NCBI GenBank assembly: GCA_900765235.1
Contig: CAAFRK010000019.1
Location: 1-8,623, forward strand
DNA length: 8,623 nt
Reading direction: 5' to 3'
Origin: an uncultured Veillonella sp.
GTDB lineage: Bacteria > Bacillota_C > Negativicutes > Veillonellales > Veillonellaceae
This document shows positions 8,238-8,623 of this stretch, one piece after another. Position 1 is the stretch's first letter. Each line of letters starts with the position of its first letter. The notes beneath the pieces were generated by a model. That model was not told the origin of the DNA. It did not search any database and worked only from the letters and a program-made list of their open reading frames with translations. Made by a program: the position numbers and the translations under genes.

Positions 8238-8623
8238 TTGTTTAACGAAGATGTATTAGACTTTCACCATATAAAAGAACAATTACAACAACACTGTAGT
8301 TCTACCATTGCTAAAGAATTGGCTATGCATATTGAACCAATGACGGATGCTAAAGCTATTCAAGAGAACCTTGATGAAACAGCAGAAGCCATGCGTTCTT
8401 TGCAAACTGAGGTAGAACAACCGTTAGGTGGTACGCGAGATATTCGTGAATCATGTAAAAAGAGTCGTAAAGACTTTGTTCTTACTCGTGAAGCATTGTG
8501 GGATATTTACTTGACCATTGGTGCTTATAAGCGGATGACAAAGTTCTTTAGAACGAAATATATGGAATATCCATTGCTATCCCTTTGGGTACAGGATATG
8601 CCGAATACAGACCGCATTGAAAA
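8238..8623 (+). CDS. mutS2: MutS2 family protein, N-terminal 128 residues (3' truncated by window)
   Basis: The frame is open from a TTG start to the last base. The translation begins MFNEDVLDFHHIKEQL and contains CSSTIAKELA (20-29), LDETAEA (45-51) and PLGGTRDIRES (62-72), then EYPLLSLW (110-117). These match the N-terminal region preceding the clamp/ATPase domains of MutS2. MutS2 is a MutS-like ATPase with a C-terminal Smr nuclease domain in its full form (about 780-790 aa). It does not do mismatch repair; it is linked to suppressing or processing recombination and, in B. subtilis, to splitting collided ribosomes. Walker A, Walker B and Smr lie outside the window, so their presence cannot be checked. 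Start choice rests on the ribosome binding site at 8226-8230 and N-terminal conservation. Position 13 bases after the U32 gene implies one operon, a linkage I recall from other Firmicutes. Confidence 0.87.
   Translation, partial: MFNEDVLDFHHIKEQLQQHCSSTIAKELAMHIEPMTDAKAIQENLDETAEAMRSLQTEVEQPLGGTRDIRESCKKSRKDFVLTREALWDIYLTIGAYKRMTKFFRTKYMEYPLLSLWVQDMPNTDRIE

Overview
The window looks like ordinary chromosomal DNA of a low-GC, diderm member of the Firmicutes. Protein similarity, codon style and a MacB-type exporter next to Firmicute-type pheS/pheT and mutS2 suggest Negativicutes, most likely a Veillonella-like organism. That placement is inference from recalled family features, not from a search. 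All six genes lie on the + strand and are densely packed. I see no mobile element, CRISPR array, tRNA or rRNA.

Layout. (1) Positions 1-1507 hold the end of a split MacB-type ABC exporter: the C-terminal part of the ATPase, then its complete permease, overlapping by 8 bp. A strong intrinsic terminator at 1570-1617 closes this unit. (2) Positions 1618-1734 are a short regulatory region with a perfect 8+8 palindrome and an overlapping direct repeat. A PaaI-type hotdog thioesterase (1735-2199) follows. (3) pheS and pheT (2236-5712) encode the two subunits of phenylalanyl-tRNA synthetase. A good extended -10 promoter sits at the very end of the thioesterase gene, so pheST can probably be transcribed on its own as well as by read-through. 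(4) After a hairpin with almost no free U-tract come an 807-residue U32-family protein with two cysteine-cluster halves (5801-8224) and the 5' end of mutS2 (TTG start at 8238), which runs off the window.

How the genes fit together: pheST, the U32 protein (its E. coli relatives hydroxylate tRNA or 23S rRNA) and MutS2 (linked in B. subtilis to recombination control and rescue of collided ribosomes) form a translation-centred neighbourhood seen in various forms across Firmicutes. The exporter and the thioesterase have no evident functional tie to it.

I did not find a convincing undescribed system. The points most worth a second look are the palindrome/direct-repeat region before the thioesterase, the internal pheST promoter with no room for a T-box leader, the atypical hairpin after pheT, and the double cysteine cluster of the U32 protein.
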